DNA from: WJJR01 sp964440935
GTDB taxonomy: Bacteria; Zixibacteria; MSB-5A5; WJJR01
Reading direction: 5' to 3'
Assembly: GCA_964440935.1 (NCBI GenBank)
Contig: CAYTTY010000060.1
Span: 1-18,329, forward strand
Length of the DNA stretch: 18,329 nt
How positions within the stretch are numbered: the stretch's first letter is position 1; the number at the start of each line of letters is the position of its first letter. Position numbers and translations under genes: made by a program. Of the stretch, positions 1-10,800 are shown piece after piece. Under the pieces are notes generated by a model. It saw only the letters and a list, made by a program, of their open reading frames with translations, did not search any database and had not been told where the DNA came from.

Positions 1-333
1 TTTCCAACAGGAGTTTACACCCACTCCTTTTTACAGGAAAGATCGGACATCACCCTTGATGCCGTCCATATAGGCAGCCGGTTCGAAGAGGGTTCGCTCC
101 GGGGAGCTAAATTGGGCTTTTGGTAACCTTTGCTTCCCAGACAATTCAGGCAGTGACCACATCGCGTGTAAACGTTGCGCCGTAACAACGCACAACGTCG
201 GCGGTTACGCATCCGGGTGTGACCCGTGTGATGGTACGCGTCAGTCAGACCGACGGGTCAAGTCCGCCCGTGATCCGCATGAACGCGCTTTCATTGCGGA
301 ATCATCTTGGAATTGGTGACGTCTCAAATCGAC
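1..333. other. Intergenic stretch without a credible gene
   Basis: No reading frame here looks protein-like on either strand. A 65-residue minus-strand frame (15-212) is arginine-rich, has two CxxC-spaced cysteines and lacks a ribosome binding site, so it is not called. Three small inverted repeats are visible: AGGAGT (9-14) with ACTCCT (23-28) followed by TTTTT on the plus strand, ACGTTG (172-177) with CAACGT (193-198), and GACCCGT (221-227) with ACGGGTC (253-259). The last one overlaps a shorter alternative hairpin at 214-226. This stretch is the 3' flank of the decayed group II intron on the minus strand. Its first bases after the intron do not resemble the recombinase exon found at the other end of the window. 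Confidence 0.5.
9..33 (+). terminator. Possible weak rho-independent terminator
   Basis: AGGAGT and ACTCCT form a 6-bp perfect stem around an 8-base loop, followed directly by a run of five T on the plus strand. This is the shape of an intrinsic terminator. The stem is short and not GC-rich, and no gene upstream of it is visible in the window. Confidence 0.2.
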
Positions 334-340
334 ATCGGGA

Positions 341-409
341 TATGGGCTCAGAAGGATTTCTGACGACCACTCCCACACCAGCCGCATGCGGGACCGCACC
401 GGGCGGTTC
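341..409 (-). ncRNA. Group II intron domains V and VI (relic)
   Basis: Domain V lies at about 375-409. On the minus strand its two arms are ACCGCCCGG and GCGGCTGGT, around an inner GCGG/CCGC hairpin, with two mismatches in the long stem. Domain VI lies at about 341-373. GGGA and GTGG pair with CCAT and TCCC so that one A is left bulged, seven bases before the intron end. That bulged A is the expected lariat branch point. The copy at the right edge of the window keeps the right arm of domain V as CCGGGTGGT, which would pair fully, so domain V here has probably drifted while domain VI is intact. Confidence 0.75.
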
Positions 410-415
410 CGAAGG

Positions 416-972
416 TTAAGGTAATGTGACAAGCCGGGGACCACCCAGCCCGTCAACCAAGGCGGTGGGCAGTGCGACGTGAAGCGCCATGGCGGTGTTG
501 TGCCACCAGCGCCGGGCGTTGACGACGACACGTGCGGCGGCGACCCACGACAGGCCGTGGGTTCGCAACTCACGGAAGATCGTCCGTCCACGCATCCAAT
601 GCCTGAGTTGGCACGCCCGCAGGCGGTGACGCAGCCACTCGTCCAGTGCACCGAACACACCCGGCGTGTCCGTTGACCGGAAGTAATTCCCCCAGCCCAG
701 CAGAAACGGACGGAGGTCCGCAGCCATCTGGGCGAGACTGCGTCCCGGTGTCCGGCGCGCCAGCCGCCGCCAACGATCCTGCATAGCCCTCAGCGCGTCG
801 CGATGGACTCGGCAGCGCACCTGTTTCACTGGCCCAACTCAGAAGGCAAACCCCAGGAAAGGCCGGCTCCACACACGCGCCACTGCACTCCTGGCGGAAT
901 TGATGCGGAGCCGCAAGCGCCAGACAACCAGACCAGCAACCGCATCACCCGCTCGCCCGCTCGCCGGGAGCG
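416..972 (-). pseudogene. ltrA-like: Group II intron reverse transcriptase/maturase, C-terminal remnant
   Basis: In a live element this protein reverse-transcribes the intron and helps it splice. Three blocks in different states are readable. Block one (about 972-918) reads SRRAGERVMRLLVWLSGA. After a frameshift between about 943 and 916, block two reads LRLRIN, then SAVARVW, then FLGFAF, the conserved end of the reverse transcriptase region. It runs into an in-frame TGA at 839-841. The frame then continues (838-416) through the maturase (GIIM) domain, with landmarks LRPFLLGWGNYFR, DEWLRHRLR and GLGGPRLV. The catalytic YADD block is missing. The open part stops at 416, six bases before domain V. 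With the N-terminus lost, one frameshift and one stop, it cannot be functional. Confidence 0.82.
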
Positions 973-1086
973 TTCTATCTCGCCTTTCCATTCCAACGCC
1001 CGGAGCGAACAACACAGTTCGGCTTCGTGATCGCGCCTGCGTGGTAGGTGACAGTCGATATCATGAAGACGAGGATGAATCGGTGA

Positions 1087-2739
1087 TTAGTCCAAGCTGA
1101 GCAGTGTAGCAGCACCGACGGTTGCGAGGCGAACATACATGGAATGCCCTTCAAAGTTCGTTTCGGGCCGCGCATCGGAAGTGAAGTCGATGTAACTGTA
1201 AGACGCCGAGAGCGCGAGCGACCGTCCGGCAAGGAATCGCGTTAATTCACCGCCAACTTCCCAACGCTCTCCCGTTGTGGCATCACCTTTCTTCGTATTC
1301 GAATACCGCTGATCGGCGGTGATCTCCCAGTCTTTGCCAATGATCACACGGTGTCTCGCCGAACCCGTGAGCTGCTCTTGTTCCAAACGGCCCAGTGCAT
1401 CGTACGATGTTGTGTAGTGAGTGACAGAAACGAACGGAGAGTAGCCGGCAAAGCGACCACTCAGTCCGATACGCCCTCCCGACCGCATATATCCGCCGGA
1501 CTTATTGACGCGATCATCGACGTCTGATTGAGTCCAGCCCACCGTGACTCCCAGTAGACTGCGGCGGCCGATTGTGAATTGCCGCATTGCGGTCACGCCC
1601 CAATCGGTCATGTGGCGCTCAATGCGCTGGGAGTGGCCCTCGATGAGATCGTTGTCCGATACTCGGTAGCCACCGTTTACACGCAGTTGATTGACAACCG
1701 GTAAGAGTATCAGCGACACGGTGCCGAACGGACGAGAGACAGTCAGCGTGGTCGAATCGACACCCTCCACATTGTCATGGTATTGCTCATATCCGGCCTC
1801 AATGCGAACACGATCCTCGAGAATGGCCGTCTGATCACTTATTTCAAAACCTTCCCGGTCAGAAATGAGCGTCGGTGCGGCAAAGCTTTCGTAAAACGTA
1901 TTGATGGAGTAATAGGCTGCGGTGAGATTCTGTTGCGCAATTGTGATTTGTCCGTCGGCGCGCCACGCCCAGGCCGGTTCGCGTTCGAGGCCAATTGAGT
2001 CGAATTCGGTGGCCGAGATTTCGGTTTCGGATCGGCCGGCGGTCATACCGACCTCGGCACGATACGCCGGGAACGCGTACCGAACCGCACCACCAAGAGT
2101 CGTGACTTTGCGCGGACGGCGTCCCACATCGATAGAACTTTCCCGATCTTCTCCGATTGCGGCACTTCCCGATACGGTGAGCGTGCGCGTCGGTTTCGCT
2201 TCGGCGTTGATGTTGAGCACACGTCGTTCATACCTTCCGAAACGAATCACTCTGCCGCTCGTGGTGTCGATGTCACCATCGGTGGATCGCGCGGTGCGGC
2301 CGTAGTACGCATTGATATTGTAGTCGTTGCTTGGTCGCAGATAACCGGTGACGCCGCGAATGCGTGCACCCTGTGCGACCAGCCGGTTGGACGAATTGTA
2401 ATTGTCGCCAAGAGCCAAACCGAAGTTGTCGCCCTGGAGCTTCAACTGCAGACGGTTGCGTGTCTGATTGAGAGCGTCTTCCAAAGACGTGAGCAAGAAT
2501 CTCCCGCTTAGGTCAACACCCCCGATTGAGAGTGTCGGCATGAGAGTGAACCGCCACTCGGAAGCCGGACGTTGAGCCAATCCGATGCCCGGGCCCGACT
2601 CCTCGCGTCCCCACCAGCCGGTTTCCCCCTGAACACGCAATGTCGCCGTCGGTTTCTGCGCCAATGAGATCGATGGGAGGTGGACGGCGAGCACAATCAG
2701 CGCCCCGCCCACCAGAGTCAGGGGCGCGCGCGTCGTCAT
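1087..2739 (-). CDS. Probable outer-membrane beta-barrel protein
   Basis: The 550-residue product starts with a signal peptide of about 27 residues (hydrophobic core LVGGALIVLAVHL, probable cleavage after SLA). The rest is a run of short amphipathic strands rich in alternating aromatic, small and polar residues, such as LRVNGGYRVSD, SLLGVTVGWTQSD and LALSASYSYIDF. This is typical of a large outer-membrane barrel, perhaps 20 or more strands. It has no recognisable plug, POTRA or enzyme domain. The last residues are LLSLD, without the terminal aromatic residue favoured by the Bam pathway in proteobacteria. The start ATG overlaps the TGA of the upstream FN3 gene (ATGA, 2736-2739), and a GAGG lies four bases before it, so translation is probably coupled. 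No clear terminator follows. As last gene of a surface-protein operon it could anchor or export its partners. That role is inferred; the barrel assignment is from sequence pattern only. Confidence 0.7.
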   Translation of the reverse strand: MTTRAPLTLVGGALIVLAVHLPSISLAQKPTATLRVQGETGWWGREESGPGIGLAQRPASEWRFTLMPTLSIGGVDLSGRFLLTSLEDALNQTRNRLQLKLQGDNFGLALGDNYNSSNRLVAQGARIRGVTGYLRPSNDYNINAYYGRTARSTDGDIDTTSGRVIRFGRYERRVLNINAEAKPTRTLTVSGSAAIGEDRESSIDVGRRPRKVTTLGGAVRYAFPAYRAEVGMTAGRSETEISATEFDSIGLEREPAWAWRADGQITIAQQNLTAAYYSINTFYESFAAPTLISDREGFEISDQTAILEDRVRIEAGYEQYHDNVEGVDSTTLTVSRPFGTVSLILLPVVNQLRVNGGYRVSDNDLIEGHSQRIERHMTDWGVTAMRQFTIGRRSLLGVTVGWTQSDVDDRVNKSGGYMRSGGRIGLSGRFAGYSPFVSVTHYTTSYDALGRLEQEQLTGSARHRVIIGKDWEITADQRYSNTKKGDATTGERWEVGGELTRFLAGRSLALSASYSYIDFTSDARPETNFEGHSMYVRLATVGAATLLSLD

Positions 2740-4811
2740 TTGCCCTCGTCCTCTACAATTTCAAATCTGACAGTGAGCGGCGCGGTTCGACGCGATATGT
2801 TGTATTTATGATCATAGGCGGCGACTTCATAGACATAGGTCTCGCCCAATTCGGCAGAGTAATCCGTAAATGAGTTTCCCCGCCGCGGGAGTTGATCCAG
2901 CAACCGCGTGGCCGATTCATCACCGCTCTTGCGGTAAATGTTGTAGCCTTCCAAATCGCTCGATTTCGGCTCCGTCCATGTCAGCCGCACACCTTCGCGT
3001 CGCGATTCGGCGGCGAGATTCTCGGGCGGGGAGGGTGGAGCACGGTCGGTAAACACCGATCCCAGTGGATTGCTCATTGCTGATTCATTGCGATCCCGAT
3101 CCACGGCCGTAACCCGATACCAAAATACGTTGCCGTAGCCAGGCGGCATCTCCAGATACTCCGATACCGTATCCGAAAGGGCCAGTTTGGTGAGTCTCTC
3201 GTATCCGTCCACTTTCGTAGCACTGCGCCAGACGTTGAAACCGGCAAGATCGGGGGTCTCCACCATCTCCCAGCGAATACGAATTCCGTCCTCGACGATG
3301 GCCAAGTCGATGAGCAGCGGCGGCAAGGGAGGGAGACGATCCGGCGGACGCAATGTCACGATGTCCGACCATTTCCCCCGATTGTCGCTGTAATCGTAGG
3401 CTCGCACTCTGTAGCTGACTTCGCCCTCTTGGGAATCCCACAACGTGTCGTTGAACGATGTGTCCTGCAGTTGATCAGCCAGACGGAACCAGAATTCCGC
3501 GCTGTCGTCGGGTGTCAAACTGCGCTCGATCATATAGCCGGCCAGCGTGGGATCATCAACCGGTGACCACCGCAGTTGAATCGAGTTGTCTTCCAGAATA
3601 GAACCGCGAAGGCCCTCCACTTTCGGCGGTGGAATCGGATCCTCGATGAACACATCAACGACATCGCTAAACGGACCAATATTACCGCTGTTGTCGACCG
3701 CACGCACACGATACCAATATTGAACACCGAGTACGATGTCGCCGTCCGCATAGCTGGTAAATGAGATCGTTTGCCCCTCACTCGGCGCGATTTGTTCAAA
3801 ATTCTGCGCATCCGCCCGGCTGCGAAAGACCTGGTACCCCTTGAGATCGTCGATCTCGACCGGCGACCAACTGAGCAGCACGGCACCGGGTGTCTGACGG
3901 GCCGAGAGATCGCCGACTGAAGGCGGCTCGGTCATGTCACGCGGCTGCACGGAAATGGCCTCCGTGGGATCGCTCTCGAATCCGAACACGTTGACGGCAT
4001 TGATGCGATACCAGTACGTCGTCCCGTTGGCCAGATTGCCCTCGCGGAATCGAGCAGGATCATCGCCGGGCTCGTCCCCAACGACGCGAATGTTCATAAC
4101 CGGCGTAGAATTCACCCTGACGAACGGCTGCGAGACATCACCGATTGCGCGATAGACGTTGTAGCCGATGATTCCGTGCGTCAGCTCGACCGACGAATCA
4201 CGCACCCAGTTGATGAACGCTTCGGCATCCTGGGCTTCGCCGACCAATCCTTGCGGAACCGGAATCTCCGATGGAGTGCCGTGTTCCACAGGCGCGGAGT
4301 TCGCGACATCGGTTTCGGTGCCCTGGCGTACAGCCGTGACGCGGTACTCGAACGCGCCCCCCTCCGACAGATCGCGGTCCACATACACCTGCCCGAGCGC
4401 CTCGCCCAAACCGGGAACGGCCAGGGTCATCGCCATGAACAATCCGCGCGACTCGGGGTTAAGAAGCACGCGGTCAAAATCCTGCTTGCTCAACTGGCGC
4501 GTGTTTTCGTCACCACCGAGCATGGAAATCAGAATCCCTGCACGCAACCCAGCAATCTGACGCAGATTGTCCGCGGAGAGAATGGGCGCAATGAGCTGTG
4601 TTGTCAGACGGGTCCACTGCCCCCCTGCTCCCAAACGACGGTAGACGTGATAACCGTCGGGCAGATCGCCTTCCTGCTCCATATAGCGTAGGAACACGGC
4701 CTCGTCCGTGGAGTAGGTGAAGACATGGCCGGTCCCCTGTGCCCATGAAGCGGGCGCGACCACAACCGCCAGCAGCGTGGTGACCAGGAGTATTTCAGCA
4801 ATACGTCTCAT
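2736..4811 (-). CDS. Secreted multi-domain fibronectin type III protein
   Basis: The product (691 residues from this start) has a signal peptide, MRRIAEILLVTTLLAVVV to about ASWAQ, then about six FN3-like modules. Counted from a GTG twelve bases upstream (4823), they begin near residues 30, 180, 297, 395, 495 and 595. Repeated signatures are GYxVxRS or GYNVYR, then YWYRVxAVD. Linkers are proline-rich (DRLPPLPP, DRAPPSPP). The first module is oversized, with an insertion of about 70 residues rich in alanine, leucine and glycine. There is no transmembrane segment after the signal peptide and no enzyme motif. The ATG at 4811 was preferred: it gives a compact signal peptide and follows the giant gene's stop by two bases, with AGGGG upstream. 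The GTG start would overlap that gene by ten bases. FN3 arrays usually act as spacers or binding modules on exported proteins. A role as partner of the giant protein is inferred from operon position. Confidence 0.88.
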   Translation of the reverse strand: MRRIAEILLVTTLLAVVVAPASWAQGTGHVFTYSTDEAVFLRYMEQEGDLPDGYHVYRRLGAGGQWTRLTTQLIAPILSADNLRQIAGLRAGILISMLGGDENTRQLSKQDFDRVLLNPESRGLFMAMTLAVPGLGEALGQVYVDRDLSEGGAFEYRVTAVRQGTETDVANSAPVEHGTPSEIPVPQGLVGEAQDAEAFINWVRDSSVELTHGIIGYNVYRAIGDVSQPFVRVNSTPVMNIRVVGDEPGDDPARFREGNLANGTTYWYRINAVNVFGFESDPTEAISVQPRDMTEPPSVGDLSARQTPGAVLLSWSPVEIDDLKGYQVFRSRADAQNFEQIAPSEGQTISFTSYADGDIVLGVQYWYRVRAVDNSGNIGPFSDVVDVFIEDPIPPPKVEGLRGSILEDNSIQLRWSPVDDPTLAGYMIERSLTPDDSAEFWFRLADQLQDTSFNDTLWDSQEGEVSYRVRAYDYSDNRGKWSDIVTLRPPDRLPPLPPLLIDLAIVEDGIRIRWEMVETPDLAGFNVWRSATKVDGYERLTKLALSDTVSEYLEMPPGYGNVFWYRVTAVDRDRNESAMSNPLGSVFTDRAPPSPPENLAAESRREGVRLTWTEPKSSDLEGYNIYRKSGDESATRLLDQLPRRGNSFTDYSAELGETYVYEVAAYDHKYNISRRTAPLTVRFEIVEDEGK

Positions 4812-4813
4812 GA

Positions 4814-7800
4814 TTAACGACACCCCTGATACAGGCTGCAGCCTTCGGGATAACTAAGCGACAGATCATGGCTGCCCGAATAGAGAAGCACGTCGTAGTC
4901 CACGTGCAGATCTCCGGCAACGCACACGCTGTTCCGGTAACTGAGACCGAGTGTTGTGGACACGTTGGCGCTCAGAATGTCAATTGCTCCCCGGGCAACA
5001 AGGAGATCAACGTCCGCCCAACCGCTGAATCGCAGTTCTGATGATAAGCTGACCTCCTCAATGTAACAGATTTGCAACGTGCCGCCCGCGCTGATGCCCG
5101 CATCAACAGCGAATCCAAATCCCGCCGCACTGACTTCTTTGTCGATTGAGTAACGCAAGTCACCGGAGAGGTAACAGTATTGCTGATTGATATCGATTTC
5201 GCCATCAGCGCCTACGATAATTAACGCTGTCCCACTCAATTCACGCGACTTGATAAAGAACGTCTGTCCGCCGCAATCACCGAAACAGTATTGCACATCA
5301 CCCCGGAAACTGACCAATTCACCGGCAGCGGTCGGAAGCGCAATCACACAGCGGATGTATCCTTCAATCTTATCCCTTGGGTCCCACACGATGCTGACCT
5401 GGCCTTCACCATAGCAGTTGTCTTCCATATCCATCACCCACACTTTGCCGTTGAGCGTAAAGCGCGGGTTGGCGAAGACCATGGTGAGTTGTCCTGACAT
5501 TACCTTGCCGCCTGCGGCATCGCCGACCACAACGACAGCTTTGAGCCCAAGCGCTGCACGATGATCGGGTCCGCCCGGATCATCGCCAACCGGTGGCCGG
5601 TAGTGTACACCGACACCGCCGCCCAGCCGGTACAACGACAATCCGGTATTCCCAATCGGAATGCCGGTGGGCAGACCGGCGACCAATTCGATATACCAGT
5701 AATCGTACAATGAGCCGTCGCCCTTTTCGGCGGAACCGATGACAATCTGCCCGCTGACCTCGACTCGTGGTTCAATGACAACGTCCATGGCGCCTTTGAA
5801 CTCGCGTTCGGAGAAACCGATCATGACGCTGTAGGACACCGGGCCCTTTGAGTAATCAATGCCGATCGAGTCGACCGCAACCGCGGGACCTTCCTGAACA
5901 CGAATGCCGGCCTGAAGCTGAACGAGATCGGGGAATCCGATCATGCCGACGAGTTCGAGTTCGTACTTGTCTTCGTCATCTTTGTGCAGATCCAGGTTCT
6001 GGATGTGATACTCGAAGGCATCCATGAACTTCTGTGGAGTTCCCGCGTACGCGAAGCCCTCAAGCGACATCTCGTAGTTCGAATTGACCTTGAAATTGCG
6101 GATCGTGAGTTTCTCGAAGTACTTTGAGCGCGCATTGAAGTTCAATGTGACTTCGGCAAGTTCATCGTAGGAGAACGAGCACCCATCGATCAGATCAAGG
6201 GTCATGCCCCATTTGGGAATGGCGAGCGGATTGATTGAGCGAACATGACCGCTCACGGCCAGCGGACTGAGACTGCTGACGTTGAGCGACAGGCCCAGCG
6301 TGCCATGGACGGGATCCTTCATGGTCACTTTGCCGGCAACGGCACAACCCGCCAGCGATCCATTGTCGAATGTCGCCGACAGCGTATCCAGCGAGAACAG
6401 ATACCCCATTAAATTGATGTCTTTGGCCACGTCGAAGGCTCCGATGGTACCGTTCAATCCGCCCTGCGTGCCCAGGTAGAACGCTTCGGCGAACACACCA
6501 GGAGGATCAGCGCCCGGTGGATCCGATCTCATCAACGCCGGCAACGCAACGTCCATACGGCGTATGTAGAGGCCCATCCACGCGGGACCGTCGGGGACAG
6601 GCGCCGAGAGCGATATCGGGCGGCGGCTCATGTCGATCACCGCCGACGCCCCCTCTTTGATTTGCGCGAAGCCAAAATCGAGCAACGGCAGGCTCTTGAT
6701 GTCGGCGATGAAGTCACCCTGCGAACCGAAGTAAGCTTCGAACGATACGGTCTTCGCGTCGGTTGTATCGGTGGCTTTAATTTCACCGCTGCCCTTGAGT
6801 ACGCCGCCGGCTCCCGCCTCGACGCCCAATGCTGAAATCTCGAAGCCATAGCGGCTGCCGATCTCGAACACCAGTGGATCGCCCGACCATTCGACCAGTC
6901 CGGACAACGCGAGTGGAACATCGTCTTCGTTCGTCACGACATTGCGGATCTGCAATTTGATCTTGATGAGTTCGTCAATGAACGGTTGCAGAATTGGGCT
7001 GCCAACGTCGAGTACGAAGCGCCCTGTACCATTGATCTCATCGCCCGGAACGAATGACTCATCGGTCTCTACCGTGAACAGGTCGTCCATAATCCCGATG
7101 CGGAACATGTTGGCGGTTCGCCCGGTGTATTCCATGTCGATCACCGGGATGCGGGTAAACGGATGGAGGTCTTCGTTTTTCACGGTCGCTGTCGCAAGCA
7201 GACGCACCGTATCGGGATGATCTTGCACCACTGATCGTGCGATGCCCCACCACTCCGACGTTTTGACCTCCGGTTCAAACGAGACCGCTCCGTCGTCTGT
7301 CCGTCCTTCAAACTCGATATCGATGCCATTGACCGAATCGCCTTTGAAGTCATGCAGGCATGTGACGGCCGCGAGAATGCGGTTACCCGTAAGCGTATCG
7401 AGTTCCGCCGGTATCGCTTCAATGTCGGAGACGCCGGATTCCCAGGCATCCTTCAACTCGGCGGTCAATGGATACGGGCCAAAGCCAAACTTGATCTCTT
7501 CGTGATAGAGTGGAACTTTGACCGGGAAACGAAATTCTTCGCAGAGTCTGGGTTTGTCTTTGTTGCGGATGTACTCCACCTTGATTTCGTACTCGCCGTA
7601 TTCCTTTCCGAGGATCAATTTGCACTCGACATACCCGGAGCCGTCGGTCGTGAATTCCTTCGACATTGTGCCCGGCTCATCGATGCCGTGTCCATCCTGA
7701 TTGTCGGGTTTGAATTCATCGATCGAGACGCGAACATCTTCGTTGGGCGTTCCCTTGGCTTCGGTGTCGGTGAGCCGGATTTTGAGCGTAACGGTGCTTT

Positions 7801-10800
7801 CCGGCGCGGCGACGATGGAATCGATTTTCTCGACAAACGTGGACTGGTAGTGAGTATACATGAGCTCCAGTTTCAGCTCTTTGTCATCGGCAATCGGCGA
7901 ATCGTCGCCGATGGAGAAGAACTTCTCTAATGTGTCGCACGCGGGTGGATCCTTTGGTATCGGCGGTACCTTGAAGAACACCTTCTCTGCCATCGCCGTG
8001 TTGGTGACCTCCAGACCCTGGAATTGCGTATAGACAACGTCGGACCAAGTCGCCGGCAATTTGGCGTGTTTGCACACTTCGGAGGCGCAGATGTTCAGTT
8101 GGGCATCCTTGTCGGTGAAGATGCGCTCAACCGTTACGACTTCGTGACGATAACGCTGGTCGGCCGGCGCCTGATGCCATTCCGGCCAGAGCAGGCGGCC
8201 TTCGTCGAACAGCAGCAAGGTGGTCCGTGGCTCGAGTTGGGGATCACTCCCCGTCAACGGGGCAATCGCCCCGTTCGTCTCCCACGTCACCGATGGCGAG
8301 CAAATGTCCGATGTCATCTCATCCGCGCACTGAGCACCATCGAGCACACGTGGCGTGACCTTCACGTTCCAGCCCGAGTATTCGACCAGGAATGCGCGTT
8401 CATCGCGGCGTTCGTCGTCCGGGTAGATCAGGCCCATATCGTCGACGGTGACGTGAATGGTATCGGTGAATGACATCTCCTCAATGCAGTTCAGAAGGAA
8501 TTCGCGTAACGCCTTCTCTGCGGCAACGAACTCGTCGTACGCTTCTTTGCGTTTCGCCTCGACCGAATCACGGATGTGCGGGCCCACTTGGACGTTCTCG
8601 GCGAGAACGCCATTGAGACGCTCCAACTCTTCCAGGTTTGCCTTAATCGCGTCGCGCAGGTCCGTCATTTGTGTCTTGGCGTCTTTCACCTCCTGATCGT
8701 TCTCGATTTCTGCTTCGATCTGCTCTGTGGTTGCCGCCTGCAGACGCTGACGTTCCTGTTGGAAATCGGATTTCTTGGATTGCACAACGGAGAGTTGTTC
8801 TTCGAGCTTGCGCAGCCATTCCAAGATGTCGCTGAGATCATCTTCGAGCGATTCCTCGGCCGCGGTCAACGAACGAATCGCCCGCTCGACCTTGCCAAGT
8901 TCGACACGAAGGCTGTCGTGCGCGGCATTGGCGGTGCCGAGCGCCTGCCGATTGGCTTCAATACTATTGGCGTTGCTCCGCAAGTCGGCAACCATTGTTG
9001 CGATTTCGGCTTCGAGTGCATTATGCCGCGATGTCGCATCGATGAGTTCGGCGCTGCCCTGATTGGCCACCGTTTCATTGTCGGCAAGAGTTCCGGAGCT
9101 GACGCGGCTACGGGCGGCGCGCATCTCTTGCTCGGCAGCAACCAATTGGCTGCGCGCTTCTTGTAGCGCCGCGCGTCGTTGCTCGTAGGTGGCCTCGCCG
9201 CGGCTGGCCTGCTCGCTGTGAAAGGTGACTTCCGCCTGGCGATCGGCAATCTGCGTACGCAAGAGATCGGCGCGCTCACGCAGCACGGTCAGGCTGTCTT
9301 CAACGTTTTCGATCTCGGTTTCTACCGAGTCCTTGTCGTCTTCACCATCCTCGAGGTCCTCGTTGATTTCCTCCTCCCGCTCACCAAGTTTCTCCAACGC
9401 CGAATCGATTGCCGCAACTGCTTCCTCGTAGCGCCCGAGCCGCTCCTGTGTCATGTCGCTCTTGCGATCCGAGAGCGCCATCTCCAGCTCGCTAATCCGA
9501 CTCTCCATGTCTCCGATCGATTTCAACAGTTGCTTGCCGCGATAGGCGTCGCGCGCATACGATTCAAAGTAGCGATACTTCTCCGCCTGCCATCCCAGCG
9601 CAGCCCGAAACGCCGCATCATAGAGAGCTTCTTTCTTTTTCAGATCCGCCTTGAGCGAATCGTATTCGCGCTGTTTCTCAGCGTCTTCGGCAATGATGTA
9701 ATCGATGGGTGGTGGTATGTAGTAGGCCGTCTGCCCGGTCGCATTCTTCGTTCCGCTCGTGATGACCAGTGAGTCGAGTTGAGCCCGCTCTTCGTCCAAT
9801 TGTTTCTCGAGTTCAGCGACTCGTTTCTCGAGGTCGTCTTTCTCCTTTTTCTTCTCGTCGAGTTCACCACGCAGTTGTTGCAGGCGTGAACTGATTGTGG
9901 CCAGGCGCGTGTCCGCTTCTTCCGTCTCGACCGCGATGTCCGTCGAGTCAGCAACCGCCGCATTGAGCGAATCGCGCACCACCTGCAACGAGTCGGTCCA
10001 GTAGCTGAGGCTATCCTCGCGCACCAGCACACTGTCATTGATCGCGGCGAGCGTTTCCTCCCACTCAGGACGTTTGCGTTCGAATTCGGCCTTACGTTCG
10101 GCAATGGCCTCGTCCAGCTTGACCTGCATGGAATCGGTTTCGATGGTCTTGGCATCGATGGCGGCCTTAACCACTTCCATTTCCGCGTCGGCTTCTTCAA
10201 CGTAGCGCGTGAACGCAGCAATCGAGTCGCCCAGCGCTCGTTCGCGCCCATCGACTTCGGCGGCAAACGCATCCAACTGAGTTTGCGTCGACGACAACAC
10301 GCCGGACAGACTATCGATGGCGCGGACAATCCCGGGCGCTCCGGATGATCCGTCTCGCTGCCATTTCTCAATCGCGGCGCGCAGTGAATCGGCCTTGCGC
10401 TGGACGTCGTGGAGCTGTGCCGCGCAGTAGGCATCGCCCGGCACACAACACCGCGACGCCACCAATTCCAGACCGCTCAGTTGCGACAACGCAATCGTTG
10501 CCAATGAATCGCGCCGCGATTGGGTGCGTGCACGAATCAACGGGTGCACTACGGACATGAACTCACTCAGTTGCGCATTGTTCGCGTCGGCGTTGATGCC
10601 GCAGAACCGGTAATTGAAATTGGAGAACGAGGAGCGGAACCGGCTAATCTCCGGTGCGCTCGCGTAGAGTTGGGCGACCAAGGCGCTGATCTGAGACTGC
10701 AACGCTCCCAGTGTACCCGTCAGCCCATCGAGATTGGCACGCGCCTGATCGACGGCGGCCTGCATCGCCGGTATGACCTGTTGCCGACGGTTGGTCTCGT

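Larger units (their letters stand above)
334..972 (-). mobile_element. Decayed group II intron, 3' portion only
   Basis: Read on the minus strand, this segment has the back half of an intron-encoded reverse transcriptase/maturase followed by domain V and domain VI, ending in the terminal AT expected of a group II intron (last base about 334). The intron's 5' half (domains I-III and the catalytic core of the reverse transcriptase) is absent: sequence upstream of about 972 no longer looks like the protein. The element is therefore a 5'-truncated relic. Its last 50 or so bases closely match the intron 3' end at the right edge of the window, so both belong to the same intron family. The 5' limit is approximate. 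Confidence 0.8.

Noticed and set aside
15..212. Minus-strand 65-residue frame with cysteines spaced as CGHCLNC.
   Set aside because: It has no ribosome site, biased composition and no recognisable fold; more likely chance.
150..215. Integron attC-like site near the ACGTTG/CAACGT repeat.
   Set aside because: The flanking bases do not give the paired core sites expected of attC, and no integrase or cassette is nearby.
974..1086. Terminator for the three-gene operon.
   Set aside because: No GC-rich hairpin followed by T was found on the minus strand between the last stop codon and the intron relic.
7352..9772. Plus-strand open frames of 190-200 residues opposite the coiled-coil region.
   Set aside because: The sense strand has one uninterrupted 11-kb frame with coherent domains. 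These antisense frames have no ribosome sites or recognisable motifs.
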